From contig NW_003314262.1 of the NCBI RefSeq assembly GCF_000143415.4, forward strand, positions 4,164,021 through 4,228,020: a DNA stretch of 64,000 nucleotides, given 5' to 3'. This DNA comes from Selaginella moellendorffii (taxonomy: Eukaryota > Streptophyta > Lycopodiopsida > Selaginellales > Selaginellaceae). Made by a program: the position numbers and the translations under genes. How positions within the stretch are numbered: the first letter of the stretch is position 1; every line of letters begins with the position of its first letter. Positions 11,619 to 24,425 of this stretch are shown piece by piece. The notes beneath the pieces are model-generated. The model saw only the letters and a program-made list of their open reading frames with translations, had not been told where the DNA came from and ran no database searches.

Positions 11619-13192
11619 TGTAAGTGACTAATTTTTCCATTCTACTTTAGTCAGTTAACCACACCTCTGACCACTTGGAGGAGTCTCACTCACAACCTCC
11701 ATAAATCCTATTCCGGACTTGGGACTTACTAACCCTAAGAATGGCATCCATGCCACTCATCCTTTGCACTTGGTCCAAGTGCTCCACGTGTCCGGTCCTA
11801 AGATCGACACCCTAAGGTACCACTAACATACCAGCCCATTGCGCTAAGGCCATGCCCCTTCACCTTGGTCACACCAGTAGTCCAACACCACCTGCATCGC
11901 AGTCCTGCCTCTCAACAACTGGGCCATCTGTCCAGGAGTGACCATCCAAGATCCATTGCTTAGCATCCTTAAGATGCCCGCAGACATGGGGAACCACCTT
12001 TCCCAATATCCCTTTTACCATCCCCACCAAGTCCCTTTTCTATCTATGGCCGAGCCACTGGGACAAAGCTTATAGGCCCGACCACTAAGTCCCACTGTTC
12101 TGTGGGACTTCCTCACCATGTGACTGTATCCTTAGTCACTACACTAGAGGACTGCTCCTCCTCCTTTCCCCCATTTGGGACTTCAGGACAATATTTCGGA
12201 ACATCGTGGCCCTACGCGAGCCCCATGGGTACTCTCGCAACCTTCCGCCTTTAGGTGCTCTAGCCATGGGCTTAGAGCAAGGTTCCGTTGAGCCACACCA
12301 GGTATCCAAGTAGGTAGTGCCACCCACACTTGGACTGGGAGCATCGACCATTCGATCTCTTGGGGGAACTAGAGCCGAATTTTGAACACTTTACAAGCTA
12401 CCCCGCTTGTCGGTCCGTATTCACTTTAGCTTTGGACTTCCCAGTGGTTATCCCATCACCCAACACCTGGGTGCAGCCTTTTTGGGCCAAACTGGCCTTT
12501 CCTGGCCAAACTGGCTCCACTGGAGTCCTCCCCCTACTATAATTTTGGAGCTCACCAATTGGTCTGGGAGACGAACGCTTTGGGCTTTCATCCTCTCAGA
12601 CTCGAACTTGGACTCGGACTCGAACTCAGACTCGGACTCAGACTCAGACTCGGACTTGGGCTGGGTCTCAGCCTCGGTCCCGGTCTCGGTCCCGGTCTCG
12701 GTCTCGGTCTCAGTCTCGGTCCCAGTCTCAGTCTTAGTCTCGGTCCCGGTCTTAGTCTCAGTCTTGACTTCGGACTCCATCTCGGGTCCTTCTCATACTC
12801 CATCTCAAATTACATCTCAGTCCATCTCGAACTCCATCTCAGGTCCATCTTGGACTCCATCTCGGTCCATCTCAGACTCCATCTCGGACACCATCTCAGA
12901 CTCCATCTCGGTCCATCTCGGACTCCATCTCAAACTCCATCTCAGACTCCATCTCGGACTCCATCTCGAACTCCATCTCAGACACCATCTCAGACTCCAT
13001 CTCGGTCCATCTCGGACTCCATCTTAGACTCCATCTCGGACTCCATATCGGATTCCATCTCGGGTCCATCTCGAACTCCTCAAGTCGGAGCTTTTAGTCC
13101 AAATGTGTTACGTTCATTTGGCTTTCACTTCGGCCACTACCACATGGCACCCTTTTGGCTCTACTTTGTGGATTAGGGATTTGTGTCTCACA
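11619..13192 (-). repeat. 5' LTR of type 1 element, with CTCGGA array
   Basis: This is the upstream LTR for the minus-strand element. It starts TGTGAGACACAAA at 13192 and ends at 11619 next to the primer site. The hexamer array spans about 12597-13075 and differs in repeat number from the left LTR, so the array has changed since insertion. Confidence 0.85.
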
Positions 13193-13197
13193 AGAGT

Positions 13198-15880
13198 AAG
13201 GTCGAATATAGATAGTGATGTGAAGATAATCACAATAAGTCCAATTAGAGCCAATGCTTCAGAAAAAAAATTTTCTTGAGAAATGAATAAGGAGGATATG
13301 AAGGATAAATAAAGTGAATTTGACTTTTCATATGCGGTGCTAGACAAGGATGAAAGTCATGAGTTTGAGTTAATACGGGTCTCAAATATTAACCAAAGGG
13401 AAGACGTAAAAGCAAATTTTACTTATGATTATGGGTCTTGATCTTGAAGGATTATCAATGGTCAAATTTAAAGATAGAATGTATTGTTTGTCGCAATTAT
13501 GCTTTATGGATTATAATGGCTCTCAAAATCTTTTATTTCAATTTATAGGTATAGCTTCAATGTTAGTTCTAGCATTTAGCAACTGCATATAAAGTTGCAA
13601 TTGATTCATCAATCAGCAAAAGGCTAAAGCCTTTGTAAGAGTGAGTGGAGGATTCTATAGTCAATTGATATTTATGCCACTATTTTAGATTTTGTTTTAG
13701 TTATGGTTGTCAGATTCATATGGTAGTCAATTATCACCAAATAGAAGCTTAAAGTGTTCCACTTGAGTTATCATCATTGTCTTTTAATCTTCTAAAGAAG
13801 AAGATGGTATAAGGTGTAAATACATATATACATACATATATATGTATATATATATATATGTATATATATATACACACATATATCTGTGTGTATGTGTGTA
13901 TTACTTTGCCTAGGTAATATACTAATCATAATACTATAGCATATGAACCATCTATTGAGGATTAAATCTAATCCATCCATTCTTGTATATAAGTAAGGGT
14001 TTAAACCTCAATTATGATATATATTCCTATATCCCGAGCACTCACAATTATAACTTTTTTGAATTTATCTTTGATTGAAATTTGGACTTGTCAACAATAT
14101 TTATATTATTGATATATGTATAATGGATTACTTAATATCTCCCTTGTGCTTTTGAAATCTATAAAAGTTATATATAAAACTTAGTACTTTTGCCAAAAGT
14201 ATTTAGCTATAATTTGCAAGACTACTTAGTTGCACTTTCCAAAGACACATTTATAAGGGATGATATGATACTAACAACTGTAATTTTAATATTTGTTGCA
14301 TTGTTATGCTTAATGTTATTGAGAAGTTACATATGAGAAGTTTTTATAAATATTTTAAAGAATACATATTTTAAATTTTCTTTTCTCATGTTAGAAAAAC
14401 TCTATACTATGATCCATTTATACTAACAATTAACCATACAAATCAAATTTGACTAAAGGTAGGTGTTCGAGATATATTGTTTTAATTAACTTAAACTATA
14501 AATTTTAGTTATATGTAAAAAAAATTAAATTTTATTTTTTAATGATTAAAGAATGCTTTTATAAACAGTTATGTATCTTATATTTGTGAGTGTTTTGGAT
14601 TTGGGACTAGATATATTAATCCCAAATGGATGGGTTATATATTATATTACTATAATATCATTTAGACAAAGTAATATAGATTTAATATGAAAAAGTGATA
14701 ATAAGTTAGGTGGATTATCTATTAGAAAATTATAAATTAATAGTTGAAGCTCCTATAGAACCACCAATGTATGACAAATTTTAAATGCTCAAATCAACCT
14801 TAAATCTATAATTATGAACAAAAGAAATGGACTTTTTAAGGCAATATAGTTGTAGAAAATTATAAATTATGTCTTTATATCTGCCTTGTTTTGGCCAACC
14901 TCTAAACCACTGTTAACTTAAAAACTCACAACCATTTCCCTTCAATTTGTAAGCCTCAATCAATATAAAAGTGGGACATATATACAGAATGGATGGATGA
15001 AATTCAGTTCCAAATGAATGGTTTATATATTATAACTATTTTACCTAAGTAGGGTGATTATAAACAACCTAAAAGAACTTGAGATATAATTTATTAGAGT
15101 TCAAATATAAAATTCAAACTTCATGAGGTTACCCATTCAAACTCAATGTCCCAATATTTATTCAAATGTAAAAATGCTTAACTTCAACTTCCCCCAGGAG
15201 CTTACATTATAGGGTCATATACATTCAAGGTCAATTAATAATTTTTTATATTATAATTATTGTAACATTGTTACAATAAAATTAATTTTTTTTAAAAATA
15301 AATTTATGAACTTAATTTAATTGTGAATACTATATATAAAATTATGTACAATTTCTTATATCATATAAAATTTAAAATTAAAATAAAGAATAATAAATTG
15401 CATATCCTTTTATGATTATCAGTCTGAAAATCTTATAATTTTAATTACTCAATTAATGATAAAGGATCTCATAGTTCCAACCAAGTGGTGGGAGGAGCTG
15501 CAGTGCAAGTGGTGGCTGAGAGAGTTCCTTATCTAGATATTGAGGATCGAGAGATAAATAATTTCCTATGCTAAAGGCTGGCAAGGAGTGATCATACAGC
15601 ACATTACTCTGTACTGCTGCTTTGGCTTTGCAATATAAAGGCAAAAATCACGATCTTTGAAGCACAAGACCTAGGAAGAATAAAAATATGTGCTCCATTG
15701 ATCTTCTTGCTAGCATATTTCACACTGCTGTCCCACCACCGAGTCGCCCAGCTGCCCCTGCTCACTAGCACGATCCCATTCCGGATTAATAAGTGTGTTA
15801 TTGCTTCCTCAACTTTTTGGCAAGGATGAATAGTCTTGGTAGCTAGCATTCTTCAGAGGAGTCTTCGCAAATCTTTTTGA
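13198..15880. other. AT-rich intergenic sequence with a TA microsatellite
   Basis: No gene is visible. A (TA/CA)n microsatellite runs from about 13818 to 13880. Short frames at 15453-15849 have no recognisable domain. Confidence 0.5.
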
Positions 15881-15889
15881 TTAATTAAT

Positions 15890-16850
15890 TTAAACATAAG
15901 TTCAACCTTAACTTAAGATGGCAAAAAGAACAAACGGAGTCCAAATGAGGATGCTGCGCTGTTTTCCTTTTCAACCATTTGCTCGCGGCACTGCTCTTAG
16001 CGTCCACCACCACCAGTGGGAGTGCTCTAGAAAGTGAGCCGTAAGCTTCTGCAGCCCGCACATCTGCCGAGCACCCGGACTCCTTCATTAGCCGAAGACT
16101 TCATAAACCCCGGCCAAGTTCCTCATGCACTCTGCCTTGCTCGACCGTGTAGCTACTTCCATTTCTCCTTGGATGAAGGAACTAATCAAAGTCCTGATGC
16201 CATTCGTTTGATAAGATAAAATGCTTGCACGACCCTGGCCGAGAAGAGGAGTCACCAAAGTGTTGTAGTTGACAGCAATGGGAACACAGCCTTGTCCAGC
16301 CATCTCCTCCAGGTCCACAGCATGGACCCGGACTCCTCCATTACCAGACGATGTTTCGAACGATCGAGCCTGTGAGCCTGGCACAGCCTGCCTGCGAGCT
16401 TTTTTCCCTTGTCTCCTTGCAAGTCACAGTATTTGGAGAAACTTCCGTCTCTGAAGACTTCAAGTTTCCTGCCTATGATGAAAACAGTCGGTGACGAGAA
16501 GATGTCGGCCAAACGTTGCAATACCATGCCAGCTTGATAGCTTGATGGCGTCCGGAGGTCAGGAGTATCTGTTAGAAGAACTGCACCTCATCCACTCTGC
16601 CTTGCTCGAACAGAGTGTGAATCTTAATATCTGGAGAAAGCCTGTGCCGTCCACAACTTTGAAAGCTCCTTCCAGGATGACCGCACTAGAGTGCCATTCG
16701 TCTGAGAGAAAAGGCTTCCTTGGCACGACCCTGGCTGAGGAGAGCATTCATCGAAGTGTTGTAGGCGACAGAATCAAGAGCACAGCCTTGTCCTGTCATA
16801 TCCTCCTGGAGGTAGTTTGTATCCTTTGTCAACCTCGTTGTCTCGTGACG
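15890..16850 (-). pseudogene. Pentatricopeptide repeat (PPR) pseudogene
   Basis: On the minus strand, two PPR-like motifs are legible: EDMTGQGCALDSVAYN...LLSQGRAKEA near 16800-16690 and EEMAGQGCVPIAVNYNTLV...LLGQGRA near 16320-16220. Further repeat-like pieces (PDIKIHTLFEQGRVDEV, MKESGCSADV) lie between and after them. Stops and frame changes interrupt every repeat and no long frame survives. PPR proteins normally bind organelle RNA; this copy cannot make one. Assignment rests on the repeat motif pattern. Confidence 0.5.
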
Positions 16851-17440
16851 ACTTTTGGCCGAGGATTCGAAAAGCCATTTCTCTGTAGCCGCCTAAAGCA
16901 TGCCTACCGAGCTACGCTCAGAAGCGATGCGCTTGAAAATTGTGTAAGCAGGACCAAGGATGCTGGCTTTGAGAATGCAGCATGTACCATCCTTCTAAAT
17001 CAAAGAATCCAAGAGAATCCTTCCTACAAGAGGATCAGTAGATGTGATTGTGCCGCTCCTGTAGAAGGCATTGGACGCTTGGAACTTGAGAAGGATGAGA
17101 TCAATGCTTCTTCTGGAGGAGCCCCCAGAAAAACACCGAACAGCGCAACTACAGATGCTTCGTGTCGCTGTGCGTATTCTGTCGCAGCAGCTCCTCACGA
17201 CTCACGTACACCAGTTGTTTTGATCGAGTAGGCCAGTAAGCATTCTTGGCAACCGTGAGAACTTACCATCAAATAGCAGCAGCGTCTTTGAAAATTCTCC
17301 AAGATGCTCGTAGTGTGTGCCGGTGATTGCGCTCGATCTCGTTCGCAGATTTCACCTTCCGCACAAGAGCATTGTGGATCTGGAACGTCCTCTCGATGAC
17401 GGTGTCCAAGATGGGTGGGTTCGAGCCTTGGCAACCGGGA
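16850..17440 (-). pseudogene. Inverted, truncated duplicate of the germin 3' end and its flank
   Basis: On the minus strand around 17430-17355 the frame reads SNPPILDTVIERTFQIHNALV, nearly the same as the C-terminal end of the germin-like protein at 2753-3424. The sequence that follows continues to match the flank at 3476-3990 in the same order, so a segment covering the gene end and its downstream region was copied in inverted orientation. Both cupin boxes are missing. The sequence fused upstream (17440-17691) is unrelated and unrecognised. Confidence 0.6.
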
Positions 17441-17851
17441 AAACTGCAAGTTATACCCGGCTCCGTGTAAACGATGATCTGGAAGTCGGTCATGGAGAGC
17501 TCCATTTTCTCCTCCAGGGCCTTCATCGCTTGCAAGATCGCGAATTTCCAGCTCGGATCGACACGGAGAGCGAGAGAAAGCCAGAAAGTAGGAGAAGATC
17601 CACCGATCCACCGATCCTCCTCAAAATCCTCCGCTAAGAACGCGACTTTAGAGGCTAAGGAAAGCTGACGCATTGATTTCCATAAAACCATGTCAGCTCA
17701 TACTACCGAGAAGACTCTCAAAGACCACAAGGGTCAAAACCACGTATGTTACAAGTTGAGAAATCGTTGGAATAGAAAATAGTGGAATAGAAAGTAACTA
17801 TACGGTTTTTATAAGTTATTCTGGCTTATGTTAAAAAAATTCTCGTTTGCT

Positions 17852-19842
17852 TCATTGAGCGTTCGAGTGACAGTGCTTGGAACAGGTTCTCCGAGCGTTG
17901 ATCGCGTGGAACTTTGGCTCGATTGGAATCGTGAGCTTCTTCGTGGACCTGGCAAGGAAATCAAATATCAGTTCCGGAGTTCTCAAGCTTCATTCTATGG
18001 CGATTACCTTTGAGGCCTGAAAGGCCGATCGAACAATGGCATTCTCACTTGCCTGCGTGTGTCTTTCATGTTTACTGGTTCGCCTGGAAGTGTTTGAGAA
18101 GTGGCCAAGTCCTTGGTGATCATCTGGATTGTGTGGAGTGAGTAATGGTAGTACAAAACCAGCAAAAGTTTGCGAACCTCGATGCTGACTTCTACTGGGC
18201 TTCGATTGTCTTTAGTCCTCGGTGGTGCTCGTTGATGTTTTCTCTTGAGAGGAAAAGCCTGTACAAAACAAAGCTATGCATAGAATGCGGTGTTGGAAGA
18301 CGCCAGAGAAAATTACCTTTGGCTGGCTTGTAGCAGCAGATGGAGGTATTACAACCGAGCCCTCTCTAAGAGCGATGTACTGCTCCATCTTCTTGTTGAA
18401 TTCAATCTCCTTGAGAGCACCTCTTTCCTGTTGGATGGTTTTCAAGGCTTTGAGAAGTTTGAAGTAACGTAGGAGCTACTTACCTCTGTTCTTAGCCTGA
18501 ATGGTTGTGGACAAGTCACTCTTGGTCGCTTTAGCGGAATTGAGAGTGATGGCGGAGGAGAGGGACAAGCGACGGGAGGTATAGCCTGTTAACACACAAG
18601 TCTTAGATTACACGACGCAATGCAAAGCAGGCACTTCACCTTTTTTATGGTCTTCCGTCTCGTGGTCGTCTCTATACTAATTTTCCTGCGAAACAAAAGA
18701 ACATGTGTTTTAACGAAGAGAAAAGAGTGAAGTCTCGCGTACCGCCTTCTTCTTCCAGTTTGCTGTGTGTTTTCCTTACGTGTTGCTTTAAAAGAAAAAG
18801 CTGGCTTGGTTTCCTGGAAGTTACCAGTGTCTATCCGAGATTTGTCCACGGCCAGTTCTTCCGATTTTTTATCTGCGCAGACAGCACCGAGAACTTCCGA
18901 GCAAACTTTGACGGTCTTCTCTTCATCCCCCAGCCTCAGTAGTTTGATCGCAGATTCCAGTATGACCGCCTGCTCGACGACATACTTTGCGGCAGCTTCG
19001 CTATCCCTGCTCGAGTCGCCTTGCTTTTTCTGTGACACTTGCAACTCCGACTGGGCAGCTTCAACTGGTTTTCGAGCCGGAAGCACAGTCGCTTCGTTTT
19101 GAGTCAGAGTTCCTCGATAAGATCCACAGTCTGCTCCGTCTCGAGGGGCGTCTCTCAGTTTTTGGAAAAGCGCCTTCGCTTTGCTGAACGGCTGTTGCTG
19201 CGTAGCTTTTCGAGTTCCAAGAACTTTCTTCTTCTGTGGGACAGTTGCCGGAAAATTCCCTGACAAATACCTGTAGACTTGTGGCACTGGAGAGACCTCT
19301 CCCGGCTTCTGGAGCTTTCTCACACCCTTTGCTGCTGGAGCTAGCTCTTTCTTGAAGATTTCGTTCGTGGCAACCTCGGGAGGTAATTGTCCAACTGGTT
19401 TTACTTGGTTTGGATCCTTGTTCTCTGAGCACTGCTCATACCTTGGCGACTTTGGATCCAACGAAGAACTGTCCTTGATCAAAGATTGTTTCCTGGAAGA
19501 ATGATCTCTCCGATTAAGAGGGTAACGAAACAGCACGCTCAAACCTGGATGCATTGTTTGATCCAGTTTGTAGAATCGATTGGACAGTGCTGTTCACAAG
19601 ATCCTGGCAAGAACAACGGCTGGTCAAGCCCAAAGCCAATATTTCGGGGAAATCCGGCATACCTTGATGTTCTTGGAGGCCAATCCATCGAGGAACCACG
19701 CGTCGGCGTTGCCAGAATCCCTGGGATTGATGAAATCGTAGAACTTGGGCGCCTGGAAGCTCTCGTAAAACTCATCCCGGAAGAACGATATCCCGCTGCT
19801 CATTCCCAGCTCGAAATCGTCCATTACCCTGCCGCCGCTCAC
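17852..19842 (-). CDS. TPX2-family microtubule-associated protein
   Basis: Nine exons on the minus strand: 19842-19663, 19603-19545, 19492-18743, 18685-18640, 18585-18484, 18427-18317, 18258-18178, 18123-18008 and 17948-17852. They sum to 1542 nt, giving 513 residues with no internal stop. The N terminus has an FQAPKFYDF motif followed by an aromatic DAWF, as in the N-terminal region of TPX2-like proteins. The middle is basic and disordered. The C-terminal part has PQPFRLRTE, ERGALKEIEFNKKMEQY and RSTKKLTIPIEPKFHAINARR, which follow TPX2-family spacing. Such proteins bind and nucleate microtubules and, in TPX2 proper, activate Aurora kinase. Introns are 52-59 bp. The ATG chosen is the first in frame; a second Met (residue 7) is possible. 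I cannot separate TPX2 from its shorter plant relatives. Confidence 0.8.
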
Positions 19843-20091
19843 TGAATCCAGCTTTTCTTTCCAGTCCTAGCCCTAGCCCTTGCCGATGCTCGCTCATCCA
19901 GGAATCCAAGATCACCGAGAGGGCGACAAAGCCGCAAAATGCAATAAATTAGGGTTCTACGGGGTCTTTAGTGACCGTTCGGAGAGCATATACCACGAAT
20001 GTGAGCCGTCCGTGCGCAAGCCGTACAGTTTCGTACGCGTCCGTACGGACGCCCTCGTGCGTGACCGTTTCGCGATTTTAACAGCTCCCTT

Positions 20092-21435
20092 TCATTCTTT
20101 TTTGGCTCGTTGTTGCGCAGTGGCTGCCGGGCTCGCGGTTGGATCGCGGCTGCGTTTTGGAGAACGCCACTTGCTCACAGCCGCCACGAATCCATCCGAC
20201 ATTATAAGACGAACTGCGTCGGCACCACGCTCGTAGCAAACATCAATCTGGAAGAGCCAAAAACGAGAACACGGGAAAAGATCTACCAAGTTAGTGAAAG
20301 TTCTCTCGATCAAACCAAGCTCTCTTTCACCTCAACTTTCTCGCGCTGCGTGAATTTTTGTAGCACGTAGGCTTTTGGATCCATGGCACCCGGGGGCCGT
20401 CCAATCCCTGTCGTAGAAAAGCAACGAAAACGCATTAACCAATGAGTGGATTCTTCGTCCCGTTACCGATGCGCAACCGAGGGATGTTCTTGTTGTCCTT
20501 GAATCTCTCGATGATGTTCCTCATGCTGCGAGAAACGTAGAACATCAGATGATTCGTGAGGTTCGAACGATGTGGAACTTTACCCGTTGTGACCACCCGG
20601 ACCACCCTTGGGAACCATTTTCATTGCTGCTACGTCCAAGTTCATATCGTCGTGAATCTGGAAAAAATGGAACGCCATCGTTCTCGAGCAAGTGAAATCA
20701 AGAGCAGCTTACCACTAGTATGTTGTCGGGCTTGACTCTGTAGTACAAAGCAAGAGGCGAAACCTGGGAAAAAGATTGGCAAAAGAAGTTCTTTCGCAAA
20801 GTGATAATTTCGGCCATACCGCATCGCCACTTAAGTTCATGTATGTCTGTGGTTTAACGAGCAAAACTGGCACACCTTCGATCATGCCTGTAGCAAGCAA
20901 AAAACGAAGAAGGAAAAAAAAATTAAAATTCTCAGCGCTTGTGTGAAAGAAGGATCCAACCTTTTCCAACGAGCGCTTTGCATTGTATCGTGTTGAGCTT
21001 GATGTTTTCCTGAAGAGCCAAGAGATCGATCGCCTCAAAACCAACCTGGAACAAAGCAAAGAACACTCTAAGCGAAGAAAAAAAGCAAAGAGACACACCC
21101 ACACAAACACACACATTGTGACGAGTTCCCACAAATTTGGAGCCCGGATTTCCCAGCCCGACAATCATCCACTTGGAGGCCCTCGGGCGCTTGAAAGGCT
21201 CCTCATTGTCATCCGGATCATCGCTCTCTTCCTCCTGAGACGACGAAGGCCCTTCTCGCCCACCAGCGTTTGCTCTAGTCACAAACGAAATCCTCCAAGC
21301 CAATGCCGGAGGAGCCAACCTGGTGATGAATGCCGGCGCCACGCGAAGAGCTTGCGCAATCCCGGCAGCGCCGCTGGAGCTCCTCGCTACTTGCGGATGG
21401 AATCGGCCAACAGCGGCCGCGTAAGAGAGAATCAT
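20092..21435 (-). CDS. Peptidyl-tRNA hydrolase (Pth/CRS2 family), probably organellar
   Basis: Eight exons on the minus strand: 21435-21115, 21045-20961, 20887-20820, 20763-20713, 20657-20584, 20525-20467, 20407-20331 and 20247-20092. They sum to 891 nt, giving 296 residues. The N-terminal ~85 residues are rich in A, R and S, like an organelle transit peptide, and precede the catalytic core. Core motifs are VGLGNPG with the substrate-binding Asn, GTRHNVGF with the catalytic His, KPQTYMNLSG, HDDMNLD with the conserved Asp, GGPGGHNGMRN and [23 protein letters not shown]. Bacterial Pth frees tRNA from stalled peptidyl-tRNA; CRS2 relatives act in chloroplast group II intron splicing. The complete His/Asp/Asn set favours hydrolase activity. 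The tail after GFVAAVS is basic and unusual. Its ATG is only 64 bp from the divergent neighbour's ATG. Confidence 0.88.
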
Positions 21436-21499
21436 AGCTCCTGGCCAAGAACCCTAAAATAATTTTAGGGCTCAAACAGAGGAGGAAGAGGAGGAGGCA
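21436..21499. promoter_or_regulatory. 64-bp divergent promoter with a perfect 19-bp inverted repeat
   Basis: The start codons of the peptidyl-tRNA hydrolase gene (-) and the Tat-SF1-like gene (+) face away from each other across 64 bp. At 21452-21470 lies CCCTAAAAT-A-ATTTTAGGG, a perfect inverted repeat whose arms resemble plant telo-box half sites (CCCTAAA). Transcription probably starts within or close to this interval in both directions. Confidence 0.5.
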
Positions 21500-23736
21500 A
21501 TGGCGACGACGAAAGGTACGCAATCCTCCTGAGAGCGCTGCTAGATCTAAGCTCTCTTTTCTAGAGGCCGGATGGTTCTACTTGGACAGCGGCTCCAATC
21601 ATCGAGGTCCTTTCAAGATCGATCAGCTGCGTGGTATGTTTCTTTTCCCTCTTGTTCTTCGCATGTTTAGATGCATTCGCATGGGTATCAAATCTTCGGG
21701 AACCTCTTTTTCATCTTCGTGCTGCTTGATTGTTGCGGATTCTTCCAGTCTTGCACTTAAGAATAGTGGTACTGGATGATGTTTTGATACAGACTCTAAG
21801 GATTTCATCAATGTTCGCATTGTGGTACATGGGTTTTGTCCCCAGACTTATACTCTGCGGGCGACTTAACTGGAAGCTCGATGATTTGGGCCGATGGAAG
21901 AAGTGAATGGAGCCCTCTCTCAGCCATCCCTGACGTCTACGAGAAAGTTGCTGGAGGAACCAAGCCAGGGACTGAAAATGGTAGCGTGGATACGAAAACC
22001 ACTGCTACTACTACGTCGGAAACCACTGCGGAGGACGACGACGACTTTAGAAAGTGGCAAGAGGAGATTCGGAAGGCTGAAGAGGAGGCTGCGATGCTAA
22101 AGTCTGGAAAAGCACCGAGAGCATCCAACCCGTTCAAGAAGCGAAAGGAGGCTGACAAAGATCGTCCGGAAGGATTTCCAGAGGGTGAAGAGCGCTTCAC
22201 TGATGACGATGGAACAATCTACAACTGGGACAAGAGGAACAAAGTCTGGATACCCGAGGTAATTTTCCTTGCTTTCCTGTTTTGGTTTTTGTTTATCATT
22301 TTGCTGGATCTCGACTTCTTCTACTCAGAACGAGGACGCGCCAGCCAGTGCGAACTATGCAGCTGCAGAGGAGAATGCCACTCAAGGAGAACAAACCATG
22401 CCAGCCAGCAACCACGCATCAAAGCAGACCGCACCGCCTCCAGAAGAGAAAGAAAAATCCGTAGAGCACCAGGAGGCTGCAATGCCGACTGGAAAGAAGG
22501 TATGCGTTGTTTCTGTTTAAAAGGCAAAACTTTTTTCTCTCTTTTCATAGGAAGCACAACCAGAGCCCGAGAGCTGGTTTGAGCTGAAAGTTAATACCAA
22601 TGTCTACGTGACCGGGATACCGGAGGATGCTACCGTAGATGAGGTAAATTTTTCAATCGCGTGATAGACGGCTAGCGAAATCGAGTTTTGCAGGTTGTCG
22701 AAGTTTTCTCCAAATGCGGGCTTATTAAAGAGGTCAGTCTTGCGGTCGATAGGTTCTCACTTGCTGGTTTGGTTTCCAGGATTTGGAGACGAAGAAGCCT
22801 CGTGTTAAACTTTATGTCGACAAGGCTACGGGCATGCAGAAGGGGGATGGACTCGTTACATACTTGAAGGTAAATCTATGAACATATCTCTTGTGCCTCT
22901 TAAAATATCATCTCTACCTTAACGAAAAGGAACCATCAGTAGAGCTAGCTATCAAAATCCTGGACGGCACTCCACTGCGACCCGGGGGAACAAAGCTCAT
23001 GACTGTGTCATTGGCGCAGTTTCAACAAAAAGGTACGAAGCATTTCTCCCGTTACCATAAAACGTACCTTTGCTGTTATTTGCAGGCGAGGTTTTCGTCA
23101 AGAAACAGACCAACAGGAACAAGAAGAAAAAGATGAAGCAATTGGAGGAGAAAGCTCTGGGCTGGGGTCAGCTTTTCGTTTGCACTGTTTTAAAAGTTGT
23201 TTGACGCTTACTTTCTTTTCATGCAGCTGGCTCGGATGCAAAGAAAGCACGGCCCATCAGCGTGGTGCTGAAGAACATGTTCTTACCGAAAGAAATCACG
23301 GTACTTTCCATAGATTTGGAGAAAAAGCTCTCACGCGCGTCCTTCCCATGCTTTCAGGATGAACCAACTTTACTTTCCGAGCTGGAAACGGACGTAGGCA
23401 TCGAGTGCTCGAAAATCGGCACGGTGGAAAAGGTCCGTATCTTCGAGAGGCATCCGGAGGGAGTAATCGTGGTGAAGTTCAAGAACCGGGAGGAAGGTCT
23501 CAGTTGCATCAGGCTGATGGACGGTCGCTGGTAAGAAAAAGAAAACCTTTCGTTTTCTCGCTTTGAATTCTTTCTTTTCCAACTCAAAAACTAAACTTCT
23601 CCCTCGCAGGTTTGGAGGTAGACAGATCGAAGCAGCCGAAGACGCTGGATTGGTGGATTACGCGGCGGTGGTGGATCTGGCCGAGGAGGCCGAACGGCTC
23701 GAAAAGTTTGGAGCTGAGCTAGAGGCCGGACTTTAA
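21500..23736 (+). CDS. Tat-SF1/CUS2-like splicing factor
   Basis: Twelve exons: 21500-21515, 21565-21633, 21846-22258, 22329-22499, 22551-22643, 22694-22732, 22780-22869, 22930-23032, 23086-23166, 23227-23300, 23358-23530 and 23610-23736. They sum to 1449 nt, giving 482 residues. The N terminus ([21 protein letters not shown], split over an exon boundary) resembles a GYF-type aromatic motif. [14 protein letters not shown] segment leads into the first RRM ([20 protein letters not shown] ... [17 protein letters not shown]). A second, C-terminal RRM-like region has [13 protein letters not shown] and [21 protein letters not shown], ending GGRQIEAA. Family members (human HTATSF1, yeast Cus2) assist U2 snRNP assembly through U2 snRNA and SF3b1. 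Expected to be nuclear. Introns are about 47-77 bp except the second (~212 bp). Confidence 0.88.
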
Positions 23737-24425
23737 GAGCTGGGATGGATATGGATCGATCAAACAGCGATGGTATAATAGCTGCCTTCACAGTTTTTGC
23801 GGAAGAATGTCACACAAAACTGTGTTGTTTTTGTCACCAGAAGTTAATGTGGTGGATCTTCCTGGGATCGCGACTGTCTTCAATACATAGATGATCTTGT
23901 CAAGCGTAAGATCCACTTCAATGAGCCCAAGAGTCAATAGTAGGAAGATCACAACCACTGGTATTTAATCGTTTTGTTTACCCGGTAACGTTCTTATTCC
24001 TGGGATCGACGATCGCAATCGTGCAACGTGGATTTAGTGTCGCGTCGCGCCCGTGGCCGCTGGATGCTCTGTTGTTGTTGGTTTAATTGGAACCGGCCGA
24101 TGCGGACGATCCGGCGGCTGCGAAGCCCTCCCTCCAGCGCTCGATGTTCTCTCTCCACGACCGGGTGAGAGAGAGGCGGGATTAAAACTTTGGTACCGCA
24201 TCAGATCTCTGCAGCTCCTAGGGTTTGTGGATTTGTGGATTTGTGAAGCGCGCCAGCTGAGCGGCTATGGCGCCGATCGATATCAGGCAAGCCGCGGGCG
24301 CGATGGTCGGTCTGGGTGCTCGCGATGGCCGCATTGAGCTGAGATCACCAGTGCGATCGAGGTGAAATTTCTCTGGGGATGTTCTAGGGCGTGGAGAATC
24401 CAGGCGCTCGTCATTGCATGGGAGA
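23737..24425 (+). promoter_or_regulatory. Intergenic region and presumed formin promoter/5' UTR
   Basis: About 690 bp separate the Tat-SF1-like stop from the formin ATG. It should contain the 3' UTR of the former and the promoter and leader of the latter. No clear TATA box or small ORF of note was seen. Confidence 0.4.

Larger units (their letters stand above)
5663..13192 (-). mobile_element. Complete but non-coding LTR retrotransposon (type 1)
   Basis: Two LTRs of about 1.55 kb (5663-7212 and 11619-13192) enclose a 4.4 kb interior. The element reads on the minus strand: the LTR begins TGTGAGACACAAA and ends TTACA (the left copy has decayed to TATA at its tip), and a tRNA-iMet-like primer site follows the right LTR. 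The 5-bp target duplication AGAGT is present at 5658-5662 and 13193-13197, which fixes the boundaries. No gag or pol frame is visible inside, so it is non-autonomous, resembling a LARD. A TRIM-like element sits inside at 10221-10731. A stretch of the 3' interior (near 8390) resembles the corresponding part of gypsy copy A (near 37440), suggesting that a gypsy family supplied the mobilising proteins. Confidence 0.85.

Noticed and set aside
13818-13880. Possible regulatory or structural AT element
   Set aside because: It is a simple TA/CA microsatellite in AT-rich intergenic DNA.
15453-15849. Two minus-strand frames as a small gene
   Set aside because: No recognisable domain, no splice partners and AT-rich surroundings.
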